DNA from: Crocosphaera watsonii WH 8501
Lineage (GTDB): Bacteria; Cyanobacteriota; Cyanobacteriia; Cyanobacteriales; Microcystaceae
DNA length: 55,101 nucleotides
Direction: 5' to 3'
Assembly (NCBI RefSeq): GCF_000167195.1
Contig: NZ_AADV02000009.1
Location: forward strand, 1 to 55,101
Under the pieces are notes generated by a model. It was given only the letters and a program-made list of their open reading frames with translations, was not told the DNA's origin and did no database searches. Both the position numbers and the translations under genes were made by a program. Position 1 is the first letter of the stretch. Each line of letters begins with the position of its first letter. Of this stretch, positions 17,911 to 26,660 are shown one piece after another.

Positions 17911-18729
17911 TTACACAAAGACACGATGTTGTAGAGAAGGCATTTGTTGACGTACTTGTTTAACACGGTTGGGGTTAATTTCTGCTAAGGCCATACCGGG
18001 TTGTTGTCCTGCATCGTCTAAAATAATGCCCCAAGGGTCTATGATAACGGCGTGACCGTGGGTAAAGCGTCTGGCGTAGTGGTTGCCTGTTTGAGCCGGG
18101 GCTACGATATAGCAGGTGTTTTCGATGGCTCTTGCTTGTAAGAGAACTTGCCAGTGATCTTTGCCAGTAAAAGCGGTAAAAGCAGCGGGAACAAATAAAA
18201 CTTCTACCCCTTGTCTGGATAAATGACGATATAACTCAGGGAAGCGCACATCATAACAGATAGATAGTCCTAAGTTGCCTAAGTCTTGTGAAGCATAAAT
18301 ATCAGGTAACTGTTTTCCTGGCATCACTGTACTTGATTCTCGATAGGTATTACCATCAGGAACATCAACATCGAATAAATGCGCTTTTTGGTAACGAGAT
18401 ACTTCTTGTCCTGTGGGATCAACTAAAATAGCCGTGTTGTAAGCTTTACTTCCATCACCTTCGACGGGGACGGGAAACCCCCCACCTAAAATGGTTACTT
18501 GAAAGCGTTGGGCCATAGTTTTGACGAATTTTTCAGCTTTTTGGGAAATTTCTTGGGCTTGGCTCAGCTTATCTTCTTCTTTCCCTAGAAAAGCAAAATT
18601 TTCTGGTAAACCGATTAATTCTGCACCACGACGTACAGCAAGTTCAATCAGTTCTTCAGCCTCCACTAGATTTTGTTCTAGATTGGGCTTGCTTGTCATT
18701 TGAATAGCAGCAGCGAGATAAGGTTTCAT
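17911..18729 (-). CDS. Nitrilase-superfamily amidase (Nit1-like, deaminated glutathione amidase candidate)
   Basis: A 272-residue carbon-nitrogen hydrolase with the full triad Glu43 (GLPENFAF), Lys115 (RYQKAHLFD) and Cys158 (SICYDVRFPELY). The YQKAHLFDVDVPDG stretch and overall length fit the Nit branch, whose studied members repair deaminated glutathione made by transaminase side reactions. Other omega-amidase-like substrates are possible. It is the first gene of a probable unit with the amylase and DUF2288 genes. Confidence 0.88.
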   Translation of the reverse strand: MKPYLAAAIQMTSKPNLEQNLVEAEELIELAVRRGAELIGLPENFAFLGKEEDKLSQAQEISQKAEKFVKTMAQRFQVTILGGGFPVPVEGDGSKAYNTAILVDPTGQEVSRYQKAHLFDVDVPDGNTYRESSTVMPGKQLPDIYASQDLGNLGLSICYDVRFPELYRHLSRQGVEVLFVPAAFTAFTGKDHWQVLLQARAIENTCYIVAPAQTGNHYARRFTHGHAVIIDPWGIILDDAGQQPGMALAEINPNRVKQVRQQMPSLQHRVFV

Positions 18730-18793
18730 TCGTTCCTTATAATCAAAATCCTATTGTGATTATAAGGTAAGACGAGGCCCGGAATATAGCAGG

Positions 18794-18810
18794 AGGCAGA
18801 AGGCAGAAGG
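18794..18810. repeat. Short tandem heptamer GGCAGAA
   Basis: Two and a bit copies of GGCAGAA, part of an AGGAGGCAGAAGGCAGAAGG stretch. This is a heptamer type common in cyanobacterial intergenic DNA. It lies between the Nit gene and the TnpB remnant. Confidence 0.5.
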
Positions 18811-18929
18811 TAAAACCCGTCTCTGAGGGGGTTTCTAAAGGCCCCAAACTTTTCTCATTTTGTTGAGATTTTTGTCGCTTCATTTCCCCAAGTTGCTTCA
18901 TAGATCCCGTATGTTTACGAGTCTTAGAA

Positions 18930-19357
18930 GTAGAGCTTATGAGATCCACGATCTCGCCGAGGAAGCTCGCGGAGGTTTCCTCCGCAAGAGCAGGTCTTGC
19001 TTTCGAGGTGAGTTCCTAACCCCGGTTGCTTCTGACAAGCAACATTATACATAACCATCACACTTGATCTATCTCGTCCATTTTCGCGCGTTGCAATGAT
19101 TACAGACATGATAAATTAGCCCAATCTTTGTGAACCGTTCCACATTTAGGACAACGTTGTGAAGGTTTAATTTTCCTAGTAGGAAGAAATAAAGCTAACC
19201 CACCTTTTGCTTCAACTTTATAGGTAATCATTTTGTTGAGAGTGCCAAAACCTACATCTAAAATTGACTTATTAAGTCCAGCTTTTTGACGTTTTCTTTC
19301 CTGAGTAGTTACGAATCGATTTGAACTTAGGTTTTTGAGACAAACCTTAACTATCAA
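18930..19357 (-). pseudogene. Decayed TnpB (IS605/IS607-type) gene, 5'-truncated with two frameshifts
   Basis: The minus strand reads KAGLNKSILDVGFGTLNKMI, then KPSQRCPKCGTVHKDWANLS, the end of the RuvC-like nuclease and first half of the TnpB zinc ribbon. A frame change gives HVCNHCNAR, the second CxxC; a further change gives RSSVMVMYNVACQKQPGLGT, the usual TnpB tail. Most of the N-terminal half is absent and the three pieces lie in different frames, so it is dead. Downstream, 18969-18985 forms a perfect hairpin (GCGGAGG, 3-nt loop, CCTCCGC), in the place where the right end and guide RNA of such elements lie. Confidence 0.8.
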
Positions 19358-19369
19358 TTAATATTATAC

Positions 19370-19397
19370 AAAAAATCCCCAACTGCAAAAGTTGGGG
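19370..19397 (-). terminator. Rho-independent terminator of the cta operon
   Basis: CCCCAACT (19377-19384) and AGTTGGGG (19390-19397) form an 8-bp stem with a 5-nt loop. Read on the minus strand it is followed by ATTTTTTG. It lies about 25 bp past the ctaE stop. Confidence 0.85.
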
Positions 19398-19422
19398 TAA
19401 TTCAAAATTATCTCAAATTGAT

Positions 19423-20040
19423 TTACAGTAAATAAACTAAGATAAAAAGAATGATCCAAATGACATCAACAAAGTGCCAGTAAAGTTCCGCTGCTTCTAC
19501 ACCAAAAAAGGACTCACTGCTGTAGTGTCCTGGTTTACGAGAACGCCATAAAACAGCTAGGGTTAATAATAGTCCAAAGCTAACATGAAGACCATGAAAC
19601 CCTGTTAAAGCGTAGAAAGAACTGGCGAATAAATTGGTAGTTAAACCCATCTCCAAATGGAAATATTCATACATTTGGCCGATGAGGAAGATAACACCCA
19701 TAACCGCAGTAATACCAAACCACAGTTGTAAACCAGAAACATCATTTTTCTTGATAGCGTCTTGTCCTTTGTGCATAACAAAACTGCTAGTAACCAGGAT
19801 CAGAGTATTGATTCCAGGTAATAATAATTCTAGTTCTGGAGTGCCTTCTGGTGGCCAAACAGGAACCACAGTTCTATAGATTAAAAAGGCCGCAAATAAG
19901 CCCATAAAAATAGAACTTTCTGCCACTAAAAACAGAGCAATACCAAATAGTCGATGATCGGGATGTCCCCCGTGGCCACCGTGATGCCCACCTTGTTCGG
20001 GAACCGTTCCTTGAGGTTGTTGAATAGCTGATCCTTGCAT
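19423..20040 (-). CDS. ctaE: Cytochrome c oxidase subunit III
   Basis: Subunit III of the aa3-type terminal oxidase, which stabilises subunit I during respiration. The 205-residue protein has five main hydrophobic segments, a His/Gly-rich N-terminus (GGHHGGHGGHPDHR), and the family segments SSFYALTGFHGLHVSFG and AAELYWHFVDVIWIILF near the C-terminus. It is the last gene of the unit, 183 bp after ctaD, with a terminator directly downstream. Confidence 0.95.
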   Translation of the reverse strand: MQGSAIQQPQGTVPEQGGHHGGHGGHPDHRLFGIALFLVAESSIFMGLFAAFLIYRTVVPVWPPEGTPELELLLPGINTLILVTSSFVMHKGQDAIKKNDVSGLQLWFGITAVMGVIFLIGQMYEYFHLEMGLTTNLFASSFYALTGFHGLHVSFGLLLTLAVLWRSRKPGHYSSESFFGVEAAELYWHFVDVIWIILFILVYLL

Positions 20041-20223
20041 AAGAAATTGAAACGTTGAAATGATGTAATGACGGTTGAGTTCGATATAAGGAAATTGATA
20101 GACAACTTGTCAAAATTAGGAGTTGCAAAACAAGATTCAAATCCTAACACCGAACTCAGCTTAATGATAGTTGAAAAAGAGCGGTAGGGGCTTAATCTTA
20201 TTAAGCCCAGAGTACCAGAAAAA

Positions 20224-21891
20224 CTACTTAGAATTAGCTCCAACTTCCGCTAATATGTCTTCGACACTTTCCTCAGCATCAACCCCTTCGGAGTCGGTAC
20301 CATAATCATAAGGACCAGCCCATAAAACTGGTTCTTCATCGAAGTTTTCAATAGCAGGGGGAGAAGAGGTTTGCCACTCTAAAGTAAAGGCACGCCAAGG
20401 GTTACGGCTTGCTTTTTCCCCTTTGGTTAAAGAGACGAACATATTAATCACAAAGGGAAGACTAGACAGGGCTAAAATATACGCACCCAAGGTACAAATT
20501 TGGTTCAAAGGTTGAAACTGAATGTCATATAAAGCAATACGACGGTTCATCCCTAATAACCCTAGTTCGTGCATGGGTAAAAAGGTGATATTTAAGCCAA
20601 TGAATAGCAGGATAAAATGAGCTCTACCCAAGGTTTCGTTAATCATTCTACCCGTCATTTTCGGGAACCAATGATAGAACCCGGCAAACAGTCCCATTGC
20701 TGCCCCACCAAAGAGTACATAATGGAAATGTCCCACCACAAAATAGGTGTCATGGACATGGATATCAAAAGTAACAGAAGATAACATTACTCCCGTTAAA
20801 CCACCTACTAAAAAGGTAGCAATGAAACCCACACCAAAACACATAGCGGTGTTGAGGTTGAGTTTTCCGCCCCAAATAGTTGCACACCAGCTAAAGATTT
20901 TAATCCCTGTGGGAACCGCAATTAACATGGTGGCAGCCATGAAAAAGATCCGCAACCATCCAGGAGTTCCACTGGTAAACATATGGTGCGCCCAAACAAT
21001 TAAACCCAGGAAACTAATGGCTAAACTGGAATAGGCGATCGCCCGATAACCAAAAATAGGCTTACGAGCATGAACCGGTAAGACATCAGAAATCACCCCA
21101 AAGAAAGGCAAAATCATGATATATACAGCAGGGTGAGAGTAGAACCAGAACATATGCTGGTAAACAACAGGATCACCCCCTCCTGTGGGGTTAAAGAAGC
21201 TGGTGCCGGCGATTAAATCGAAAGATAATAGAACTAAAGCAGCAGCTAGTACAGGGGTGGATAAGAGGATTAAAGCAGAAGTTGCCAGCATAGACCAACA
21301 AAATAGAGGCATACTGTGCAAGTCCATACCTTCAATACGCATCTTAAAGATGGTGGTGACAAAATTAATTGCCCCCAAAATGGAGGAAGTCCCCACCAAT
21401 AAGACACTCAAAATCCAAATTTCTTGTCCCCAAACCCCACTAATTAAACTCAGGGGTGGGTAGGAAGTCCAACCAGACTGGGCGGCACCACCATCCACAA
21501 AGAAACTGAGGAGTAATAAAATTCCTCCAGGAGGTGTTAACCAAAAAGCCACAGCGTTGAGGGTGGGAAATGCCATATCATCAGCCCCAATCATCAGAGG
21601 GATCAAATAATTGGCAAAAGCAGCCCCGGCAGGAACGATCCATAAAAAGATCATGATTGTGCCATGCATAGTCATGAACTGGTTATACAGGGCCGGGGTA
21701 ACGAAGTCGGGATCGGCAGTAGCTAATTCTGTGCGAATAACTTCAGCAAAGGCCCCACCGATGAAATAGAATGCGAAGGACGTAACTAAATATTGAATAC
21801 CAATCACCTTATGATCGGTACAAAAAGTGAAGTAGTCCGTCCACTTCCTTTGTTGGTGTTCCATGTGGGTTGATTCGACGGTTATTGTCAT
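20224..21891 (-). CDS. ctaD: Cytochrome c oxidase subunit I
   Basis: Catalytic subunit that reduces oxygen to water and pumps protons. The 555-residue protein has about 12 membrane segments and the haem-copper ligands: the low-spin haem region TMHGTIMIF, the CuB/Tyr motif HPAVYIMILPFFG, WAHHMFTSG with two CuB His, and VGHFHYVLFGG carrying both haem a and a3 His ligands. The C-terminal soluble tail is acidic. It lies between ctaC and ctaE in the standard cyanobacterial order. Confidence 0.97.
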   Translation of the reverse strand: MTITVESTHMEHQQRKWTDYFTFCTDHKVIGIQYLVTSFAFYFIGGAFAEVIRTELATADPDFVTPALYNQFMTMHGTIMIFLWIVPAGAAFANYLIPLMIGADDMAFPTLNAVAFWLTPPGGILLLLSFFVDGGAAQSGWTSYPPLSLISGVWGQEIWILSVLLVGTSSILGAINFVTTIFKMRIEGMDLHSMPLFCWSMLATSALILLSTPVLAAALVLLSFDLIAGTSFFNPTGGGDPVVYQHMFWFYSHPAVYIMILPFFGVISDVLPVHARKPIFGYRAIAYSSLAISFLGLIVWAHHMFTSGTPGWLRIFFMAATMLIAVPTGIKIFSWCATIWGGKLNLNTAMCFGVGFIATFLVGGLTGVMLSSVTFDIHVHDTYFVVGHFHYVLFGGAAMGLFAGFYHWFPKMTGRMINETLGRAHFILLFIGLNITFLPMHELGLLGMNRRIALYDIQFQPLNQICTLGAYILALSSLPFVINMFVSLTKGEKASRNPWRAFTLEWQTSSPPAIENFDEEPVLWAGPYDYGTDSEGVDAEESVEDILAEVGANSK

Positions 21892-22103
21892 AGAAGGTTT
21901 ATCAATGATTGCGATCGAGTTGGTAAAACAGGTGCAGAAAAGACCTTATGTTAAAGGTCTAAATGAGAAGTCCAGTACCAGTTGGTAGTTAATAGACCCT
22001 ACAAGGGCAGGGAACATAAAACCCTTGATTTCTACCTCAGAAATTCAGATTGTAAAGTTAGAATGGGGTTTCTCTCTCTCTAGGTGGCGACTTCTTTTCA
22101 GGG

Positions 22104-23051
22104 TTAAAAAGCGTGATCGGAATTATGGTTAGCTAATTCAGCAACCATGTTATGATTCATACCCATTTCTTCGGCATAAGGGCTGAGAAATTCGGGATCG
22201 CTCATGTTTTTCGGGTCAACTAAAGCGGTTTCTCCCATATTGGCTTCTTGTACCGGTTTATTAGCTTGTTCCCATTCAGCATAAGCTTCGGCACTATCTA
22301 CATGAAGCACAGATTTCATACCCCCGTGATAAGCACCACAGAGTTCGGCACAAATGATGGGATAATCTCCTTCACGGTTAGCTGTAAAGGATAAAAATGC
22401 TTCTCTGCCAGGAATAGCGTCTTGTTTTAAGCGCAGTTGGGGAACCCAAAAGGCGTGGATTACATCCCCTGCATCAATATTCAGTTGCACAGGGCGATTA
22501 ATAGGAGCATGGAGTTCACCAGTAATGATTCCTGTTTCGGGATAGGTGAAAATCCAGGCGTATTGAATACCTTTGACATCCACCATAATGGCAGGGTTGT
22601 CTTCTGTCGCAGATTTACCAATCCCCAAGGCAATTCGATGCTGTTGATCACCCATGGCGATTTGTTGGGGAGCCGTATCTTTGGAAATAACGGGATCTAG
22701 TCCCCCCATATTGTTGTACGCTTCAAAAGTGTACAGCGCAAGTATGAAGACAATAACGGTGGGAATAGCAGTCCAGAGAATTTCTAAGGGAACATTCCCT
22801 TCAATGGGAGGACCGTCGCTAGTGTCCCCTTTACGACGACGAAATTTAATGACACTGTAAACTATAACTCCTTCTATCAGGAGAAATAGTCCCGTTGCAA
22901 TGGTCATCATAAAGTTGAATATATTGTCTACCTGTTGGGCATCTTCAGAAGCAGCCACCGGCAATAGGCCATGGTTTTGACCGTACCAAAGACTGACTAA
23001 TGTAATGACGATACCAACGAGTAAGGTGATAATGTTACTTGGAATCTTCAC
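22104..23051 (-). CDS. ctaC: Cytochrome c oxidase subunit II
   Basis: Accepts electrons from cytochrome c6 or plastocyanin through its CuA centre. The 315-residue protein has two N-terminal membrane helices (about 7-23 and 45-70), then a cupredoxin domain with the aromatic relay GIQYAWIFTYPE and the CuA motif CAELCGAYHGGM (two Cys, His, Met), with another His in DVIHAFWVPQL. First gene of the cta unit; its promoter should lie in 23052-23295, which is shared with a divergent gene. Confidence 0.96.
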   Translation of the reverse strand: MKIPSNIITLLVGIVITLVSLWYGQNHGLLPVAASEDAQQVDNIFNFMMTIATGLFLLIEGVIVYSVIKFRRRKGDTSDGPPIEGNVPLEILWTAIPTVIVFILALYTFEAYNNMGGLDPVISKDTAPQQIAMGDQQHRIALGIGKSATEDNPAIMVDVKGIQYAWIFTYPETGIITGELHAPINRPVQLNIDAGDVIHAFWVPQLRLKQDAIPGREAFLSFTANREGDYPIICAELCGAYHGGMKSVLHVDSAEAYAEWEQANKPVQEANMGETALVDPKNMSDPEFLSPYAEEMGMNHNMVAELANHNSDHAF

Positions 23052-23295
23052 AATGGTTCATGGGTTAGACGATTACCTATCTAACAACGGTAAGGCAAAC
23101 TTTTAAAAATGATTGGGTTTTTTATCACAGATTTAAGGATCTTTTGTTTTTCTTTACAATTAAACCAAATGTAAGTTGATGTAAAGTGATAAAGATAATC
23201 TTAAGAAATGAAGTTTTTAGCTTTTTTTAAGATAATAATTATAACTTTGCATTAGGATAGGAGTGATAGGCTTTAAATCTAATTACACTTAAACA

Positions 23296-24075
23296 ATGGC
23301 AACAACTGAAACACAATTAAATTTAATTACTAATGTTACGGGGGAACCCTATCAACCTGCTAGGCTCTATTATTACGTTACTAATAAAAAAACTGTTTTG
23401 GGGGTTTTTAAGAAGTTAAAATGTCTGAAGTATTATGATAAGAGCGATCGCTGGTATTGGTTGTATGAGGAAGAAGCGAAAAAAATTCGTTTTCAACAGT
23501 CTTATAATAAAATTCCTAAACAAGATCGACCTCTTCCCTTAGCTTATTTTCAGTTTATTAGTGATAATTTAATGATCCTAGAAGCTCGTTCCTTTCAACG
23601 GGTTATAGAAGCAGTAAAATTCTTTAATACTAGACTTAATTGGCGCGCTGCTGAACCTGTTAGACTAGGAATTGTTAATAAATTATTTGGTTGTTCTCCT
23701 GACGAAACTCCTCAACCTCCTAATTCTTTTGCAGAGTTTTTTGATCAGGAAGATGTTGTTGTTTATACCCCCGAAGAGTTAGAAGAAGAAATTGAAGAGG
23801 TTATTGCTCAATATGAAACAGAAGAGGAAAAAGATAAAGCAGTGAGAGCTTATATGGAAGAAAAATCTAAACAACCTTTACCGGAAATTGAAGAGATTGC
23901 TGTTAGTCTTCATGAAGAAGGATTATCTATTTTAGAAATTGCCTTGAGAATGAAACATATTGAAGCTTGGGAACATTGGCAGGGAAATAAATATTTTACT
24001 CAGTATGATTTAATCCAAAGTATGATAGAAAATATGCCAGATGATCAAGAAGAAAGTGAGGATAATTTAGCATAA
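23296..24075 (+). CDS. Conserved cyanobacterial protein of unknown function
   Basis: This 259-residue soluble protein has an N-terminal part rich in aromatic and basic residues (ARLYYYVTNKKTVLGVFKKL, DRWYWLYEEEAKKIRF) and a strongly acidic helical C-terminal part (EELEEEIEEVIAQYETEEEK). No signal peptide or catalytic motif is recognised. It is divergent from the cta operon and stands alone. It looks like a genuine gene from its codon pattern; I believe homologues exist in related cyanobacteria but cannot assign a role. Confidence 0.65.
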   Translation: MATTETQLNLITNVTGEPYQPARLYYYVTNKKTVLGVFKKLKCLKYYDKSDRWYWLYEEEAKKIRFQQSYNKIPKQDRPLPLAYFQFISDNLMILEARSFQRVIEAVKFFNTRLNWRAAEPVRLGIVNKLFGCSPDETPQPPNSFAEFFDQEDVVVYTPEELEEEIEEVIAQYETEEEKDKAVRAYMEEKSKQPLPEIEEIAVSLHEEGLSILEIALRMKHIEAWEHWQGNKYFTQYDLIQSMIENMPDDQEESEDNLA

Positions 24076-24111
24076 GAATAGATCATTGTTATTATTCATT
24101 AGAATTCGTAG

Positions 24112-24132
24112 GGACATAATACTATTATGTCC
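24112..24132. terminator. Hairpin GGACATAAT / ATTATGTCC
   Basis: Perfect 9-bp arms (24112-24120, 24124-24132) with a 3-nt loop, about 37 bp past the stop of the 259-residue protein gene. It may act as a terminator, but no T-run follows; the half-site GGACATAAT also appears at 9399-9407, so it may be a dispersed repeat. Confidence 0.5.
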
Positions 24133-24169
24133 TGATATTTTGTCGCTTATCATATATCATTACTGCTTG

Positions 24170-24574
24170 CTATAGATGGTAACAATCGATATTTACTGTA
24201 ATTATAATGTTAATTGTTTGAGCAAGACCTCCGACATTAGAACCGGTTTTAAGATCAGGAGAAAAAGTACCAAAGGGTGTTCTTACTCCAAATCCATTAC
24301 TATCACTAATCCATGCTACAAATGGGTTTGTGGTTGTCCAACCAGGAATAACAGTAGAACCATTACCCAAGGGCATAAAACCTGCCCCGTTATTGACAAA
24401 TGTGCCATTAATATTCTCAAAACTACCATTTTGAATTAAATTCATAGCTTGAGAAGGTGCGATCGCTAAAGCATTTATTGTCACAATGGAAGAGGCGATC
24501 GCTAGTTTAGATAAGTAAGACTTACCCTCGGAAAATTTCATTAGTTTTGTTAACAACATAGCAGTAGGATTCAA
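24170..24574 (-). pseudogene. Truncated secreted protein (N-terminal part of a carbohydrate-binding/PEP-CTERM-like protein)
   Basis: The 134-residue frame has a signal peptide (hydrophobic core about residues 24-43, ending PSQA) and then MNLIQNGSFENINGTF followed by VIPGW, the start of the DUF642-like or choice-of-anchor domains of PEP-CTERM proteins. Such proteins run 200 residues or more, but here the sequence degenerates after GSNVGGLAQTI into ITVNIDCYHL and stops, with no sorting signal. I read it as a 3'-truncated gene. A short natural secreted protein is the alternative. Confidence 0.6.
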
Positions 24575-24674
24575 TTGGCTGTGCTATGCTTAGCATTCCC
24601 AATTTTGTGGCAATTGTTAACATTTTGTATAATATTGATATAATTTTCCCCATATTACAAAGTTTAAATTTATC

Positions 24675-24851
24675 ATGAAAACTAACATTATCATTGATGA
24701 GCAGTTAATAGCTGATGCCTTAAAAGTAACTGGTTTAAAGACAAAAAAAGAAGTCATAGAAATGGGGATTAAAACGTTAATTGATTTAAAAAAACAAGAG
24801 CAAATTAAACAATTTAAGGGTAACTTGAAATGGGAAGGAGACTTAGAATAA
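24675..24851 (+). CDS. vapB: VapB-family antitoxin
   Basis: A 58-residue intact protein, MKTNIIIDEQLIADALKV followed by TKKEVIEMGIKTLIDLKKQ, the pattern of type II VapB antitoxins with a ribbon-helix-helix N-terminus and a toxin-binding C-terminus (LKWEGDLE). Its stop is 14 bp before the vapC start. It should bind both the toxin and its own promoter, but the toxin gene next to it carries a stop codon. Confidence 0.85.
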   Translation: MKTNIIIDEQLIADALKVTGLKTKKEVIEMGIKTLIDLKKQEQIKQFKGNLKWEGDLE

Positions 24852-24865
24852 ATGAGGCTTAATAA

Positions 24866-25255
24866 ATGATTATGGTAGATTCGAGTGTTTGGATTGATTA
24901 CTTCAATGGTTATGAGACTCCTGAAACCACAAAACTTGATTTATGGCTAGGAATTCAGCCCATAAGTATTGGTGATATTATTCTCACAGAAGTTATACAA
25001 GGTTTTCGGAATGATTCAGATTAGAGCATAGCTAAAAATTTACTCACTTCATTGACAATTTTTGATTTATTGGGTGAAAATATGGCTATCAAAAGCGCAG
25101 AAAACTATCGTCAGTTACGCAAGCAAGGAATAACCATTAGAAAAACGGCTGATGTAATTATCGCTTCTTTCTGTATTGAAAATAATCTACCATTGCTTTT
25201 TTCGGATAAAGATTTTGTCCCCTTTGTTACATATTTGAACCTTCTCCGCGCCTAG
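24866..25255 (+). pseudogene. vapC: VapC-family PIN toxin interrupted by one in-frame TAG
   Basis: The frame from ATG 24866 reads MIMVDSSVWIDYFNG and LTEVIQGFRNDSD, hits TAG at 25022-25024, then continues in the same frame with SIAKNLLTSLTIFDLLGEN to a natural end at 25255. All PIN-domain acidic positions are present across the two halves (Asp in VDSSVW, Glu in TEVIQG, Asp in KTADVII, Asp in FSDKDF). VapC toxins are Mg-dependent RNases, usually against tRNA. One nonsense substitution is the only visible damage. The second ATG at 24872 may be the true start. Confidence 0.85.
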
Positions 25256-25304
25256 ATAAAACCAGTTCGTGGCACAATAAATAAAGGTTAATCAAATAAG
25301 CGAT

Positions 25305-26489
25305 TTAAAAACCCCATAATAAAACACGGTTGTTACCAGAGTCAGCAATAACTGCCGTTTCACCACAAACGGTAATACCATAGGGCCAGCTTAAACTTTG
25401 ACGAGTTGGGCCACCATAGGAACGGTTTTCACTCTTGCTACGAAAATGAGATTGTCCCGTTAACCCTTGCGCTACTTTCCCCATCATTAACTCATCAGTC
25501 CATCCTACCAGGCGAGAATTAGCCGTGTCAGCAGACATCAACCATTTACCCATAACCGCGACACCATAGGGCATACTGAGGCTGCTAGGGGTGGGAAAAT
25601 AGCCTCCCTGGTTCAACTCAGCCCCTTGAAAGTTACTTTGTCCCAAAACCATACCACAGGGGGTATTATTCTCAGTAGGTATTCCTTCCCAAATCATTAA
25701 ACGGTTATTACCAGCATCGGCCAAAACTAAGTGATCTTGCCAAATAACCAAGGCATGGGGCCAACGCATACTACTCGCAGTGGGACTATCTCCCCCATTT
25801 TCATCCCGTCGGTTTATCTCTACCTGTCCCAAAACATAGTCTGCTGGTTGTCCGTTACGGGTGGGTAGTTCGTTCCACACCAATACCCGACGGTTGCCAG
25901 TATCCGCTACAAATAACCGTCCTTGATGATACATTACCCCATAGGGCCAGTGCATTCTATCGGCCGCCGTGTCCATTTGTCCTCGGTTAAGCTGGTTATG
26001 ATGAAAGTCTGCTTGTCCTAAGACGATATCCGCAGGAATATTATTATTTTCAGGCAATTTTTTCCAGATTAAAACCCGATGGTTCCAGGCATCAGCTACG
26101 GCTAAACCTTCCCCACAAACACAGATCCCTGTAGGAACACTCACAGTATTAGCTTGGGGGGTTCCTTTAGCATTTTGTCCTTCATGGGAAAAGTCCGGTT
26201 GACCGATCACCCAGTCTGCCGGTTGACCGTCGGTTTCGGGGCGATGTTTCCACCCTAACAAGCGATGATGTCCCGTATCACACACCCATAATGGACCATC
26301 TTCGGCAACTAAACAAGCCCCTCTTGGGCCAAACATAGTGGTAGGAGAGGGTTCCAGGGGTATAACTAAACTTTCGGCGGTTTGTTCACCCAGGATAATA
26401 TTCGCCCCATGAGGAGATAATATATCCATAAATGTTTCATCTTTGGGGGTGTCAGCAGTAGGATTAATTTTTAGGGTGGTTTCCATCAA
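25305..26489 (-). CDS. NHL-repeat beta-propeller protein
   Basis: This 394-residue protein is built of about six repeats of 45-55 residues, each with a pattern like VADAWNHRVLIW, VADTGNRRVLVW, LADAGNNRLMIW, SADTANSRLVGW and IADSGNNRVLLW followed by a VLGQ.NF-type turn. This is an NHL six-bladed propeller. No signal peptide or enzymatic domain is attached, so a binding or scaffold role in the cytosol is likely. Partner unknown. The neighbours (vapBC, ggt) do not point to a pathway. Confidence 0.85.
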   Translation of the reverse strand: MMETTLKINPTADTPKDETFMDILSPHGANIILGEQTAESLVIPLEPSPTTMFGPRGACLVAEDGPLWVCDTGHHRLLGWKHRPETDGQPADWVIGQPDFSHEGQNAKGTPQANTVSVPTGICVCGEGLAVADAWNHRVLIWKKLPENNNIPADIVLGQADFHHNQLNRGQMDTAADRMHWPYGVMYHQGRLFVADTGNRRVLVWNELPTRNGQPADYVLGQVEINRRDENGGDSPTASSMRWPHALVIWQDHLVLADAGNNRLMIWEGIPTENNTPCGMVLGQSNFQGAELNQGGYFPTPSSLSMPYGVAVMGKWLMSADTANSRLVGWTDELMMGKVAQGLTGQSHFRSKSENRSYGGPTRQSLSWPYGITVCGETAVIADSGNNRVLLWGF

Positions 26490-26603
26490 TTTTTATGATT
26501 TCTGTTTCATTTGCCGTCAATTTTATGGCAGGAATTAAAATGAAGGATAAATTATTAGAGTTTTTTTATATAAGGTTTCTCGGACTCATGAGGTACACCT
26601 ATA

Positions 26604-26641
26604 TCCGAACTCCGAATTCCGAACTCCGAACTCCGAACTCC
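26604..26641. repeat. Short tandem repeat of heptamer TCCGAAC
   Basis: Five contiguous heptamers (TCCGAAC, TCCGAAT, then three more TCCGAAC) plus a partial TCC, upstream of the ggt start. This is a typical cyanobacterial short tandemly repeated sequence; copy number is expected to vary between strains. Confidence 0.85.
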
Positions 26642-26660
26642 TATTTATCTATTAATTATC

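Noticed and set aside
18743..18949. Minus-strand 68-codon frame after the Nit gene
   Set aside because: It runs through the right-end region of the TnpB remnant and a heptamer repeat, with no protein-like pattern.
19926..20243. Minus-strand frames overlapping the ctaE-ctaD gap
   Set aside because: They overlap the true ctaE and ctaD ends in other frames and lack a start with ribosome site or family pattern.
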